From the NCBI GenBank assembly GCA_016714785.1, contig JADKCC010000045.1, positions 1 through 64,000 of the forward strand: 64,000 bases of DNA, given 5' to 3'. Within the stretch, counting starts at the first letter, position 1. Each line of letters starts with the position of its first letter. The notes beneath the pieces are model-generated. The model saw only the letters and a program-made list of their open reading frames with translations, made no database searches and was not told where the DNA came from. This stretch comes from Saprospiraceae bacterium (GTDB lineage: Bacteria > Bacteroidota > Bacteroidia > Chitinophagales > Saprospiraceae). Shown here one piece after another: positions 63,467 to 64,000 of the stretch. The position numbers and the translations under genes are program-made.

Positions 63467-64000
63467 TCACTTTAAATCCTTATTGATAATAAGGGTAGGA
63501 AAACTCATATCACCTCCGCCACCACAAAAAATACTACCACCTACGAAGATGACATCATTATCTTTTGCACTGTTTTATGAGCTGCAAAAGCCAGCACCTT
63601 CACTCATAAGTTTTGCCTTCAAATTTAGGCCATTTGCTTGTTCTTTGATAGAATAGCTGCATCCAAGCCTCTTGGTATATGGGCTTTAGCAAAGTGTATA
63701 TTGCATCTTAAGGAAATAGTCCTAATACCTTACTTAAATCTTTACCATTGACAGCCTATTACGATATGAAGGTGATTTGGAGATGGCGCCTATTGCTTGG
63801 AGTGGTACGTGGTTTGCTTCATTATGTGCACTATCTGCAACTGATGAGTGGTTTTTGACTCAATATTGCCATCGGCCCATATAGCCAGTTTGATTGTTTA
63901 AATCCGGAAGAAGGACACCTATTTGATTTTTATCAATATATATTTGTTCACTAAGTTGATACAGGAGATGCTAAGGCAGTACATATATTTTTTTCCTGAT
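63467..64000 (-). pseudogene. Disrupted end of another gene at the window edge
   Basis: From about 63670 down to the stop at 63467-63469 one frame reads GCSYSIKEQANGLNLKAKLM and on to VIFVGGSIFCGGGGDMSF, interrupted by a single TAA at 63575-63577. Further right the sense shifts frame (AHNEANHVPLQAIGAISKSP, then NGKDLSKVLGLFP). The content is coding-like but not assignable to a family. Confidence 0.4.

Noticed and set aside
1..64000. tRNA and rRNA genes
   Set aside because: No T-arm like GTTCGAATC with a matching acceptor stem, and no rRNA signature sequence, was found on either strand.

Overview
The window looks like chromosomal DNA of a low-GC member of the Bacteroidota, most likely of the Saprospirales/Chitinophagales type. 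Support comes from the type IX secretion (T9SS) plug protein, a T9SS C-terminal sorting domain, bacillithiol synthesis (BshC), the DUF2795, DUF4199, DUF983 and DUF3299 families, many outer-membrane proteins ending in F, and Bacteroidota-type promoters (TTG-N19-22-TAnnTTTG) without Shine-Dalgarno sequences. I saw no rRNA, tRNA, CRISPR array, prophage or intact transposase.

Layout. 1-7 kb: end of a dynamin-like GTPase, T9SS plug, cmk, DUF2795, queA, a MacB-type permease and a membrane protein. 7.4-19 kb: a decayed barrel tail, a SnoaL-like protein, DUF3299, an arsenosugar pair (arsS plus an AhpD-like protein), dienelactone hydrolase, bshC, accD, a frameshifted double-AAA ATPase, metK and an FAH-family protein. 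18.9-21.4 kb: a mostly non-coding region with three perfect DnaA boxes in 83 bp (candidate oriC), one conserved-looking small gene, and about 1.1 kb further on a strictly phased array of 21-bp repeats. 21.4-29.9 kb: DUF2452, a VWA protein, then a cluster on the minus strand with a coiled-coil membrane protein, a substrate-binding protein fused to an OmpA domain, a Uma2 protein, and an ABC permease and ATPase. 30-32 kb: the agmatine-to-putrescine pair aguA/aguB and a 152-bp MITE-like element. 32-39.5 kb: envelope genes, including two LTA-synthase-like phosphotransferases. 39.5-47.8 kb: a DksA-like protein divergent from smc, an Rpn nuclease with a decayed partial copy, ACP phosphodiesterase (frameshifted), aroE and proline dehydrogenase. 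47.8-53.9 kb: orphan DNA methyltransferase, DUF983, purK-purE, a 41-bp-period non-coding array, a glycosyltransferase and DUF4199. 54-64 kb: an accessory surface-protein region with a WG/TonB protein, a barrel, two related lipoproteins, and a cysteine-rich T9SS cargo gene that breaks up into many frames toward the right edge.

At least five reading-frame breaks occur (about 15.55, 29.61, 45.50, 60.71 and 61.15 kb), and 61.2-64 kb is heavily disrupted. These could be true decay, or consensus errors in a draft assembly; the sequence alone cannot tell. The most unusual items are the two non-coding arrays of dyad repeats with exact helical-scale periods (21 bp and 41 bp), the first lying close to the candidate replication origin and in the same window as smc.
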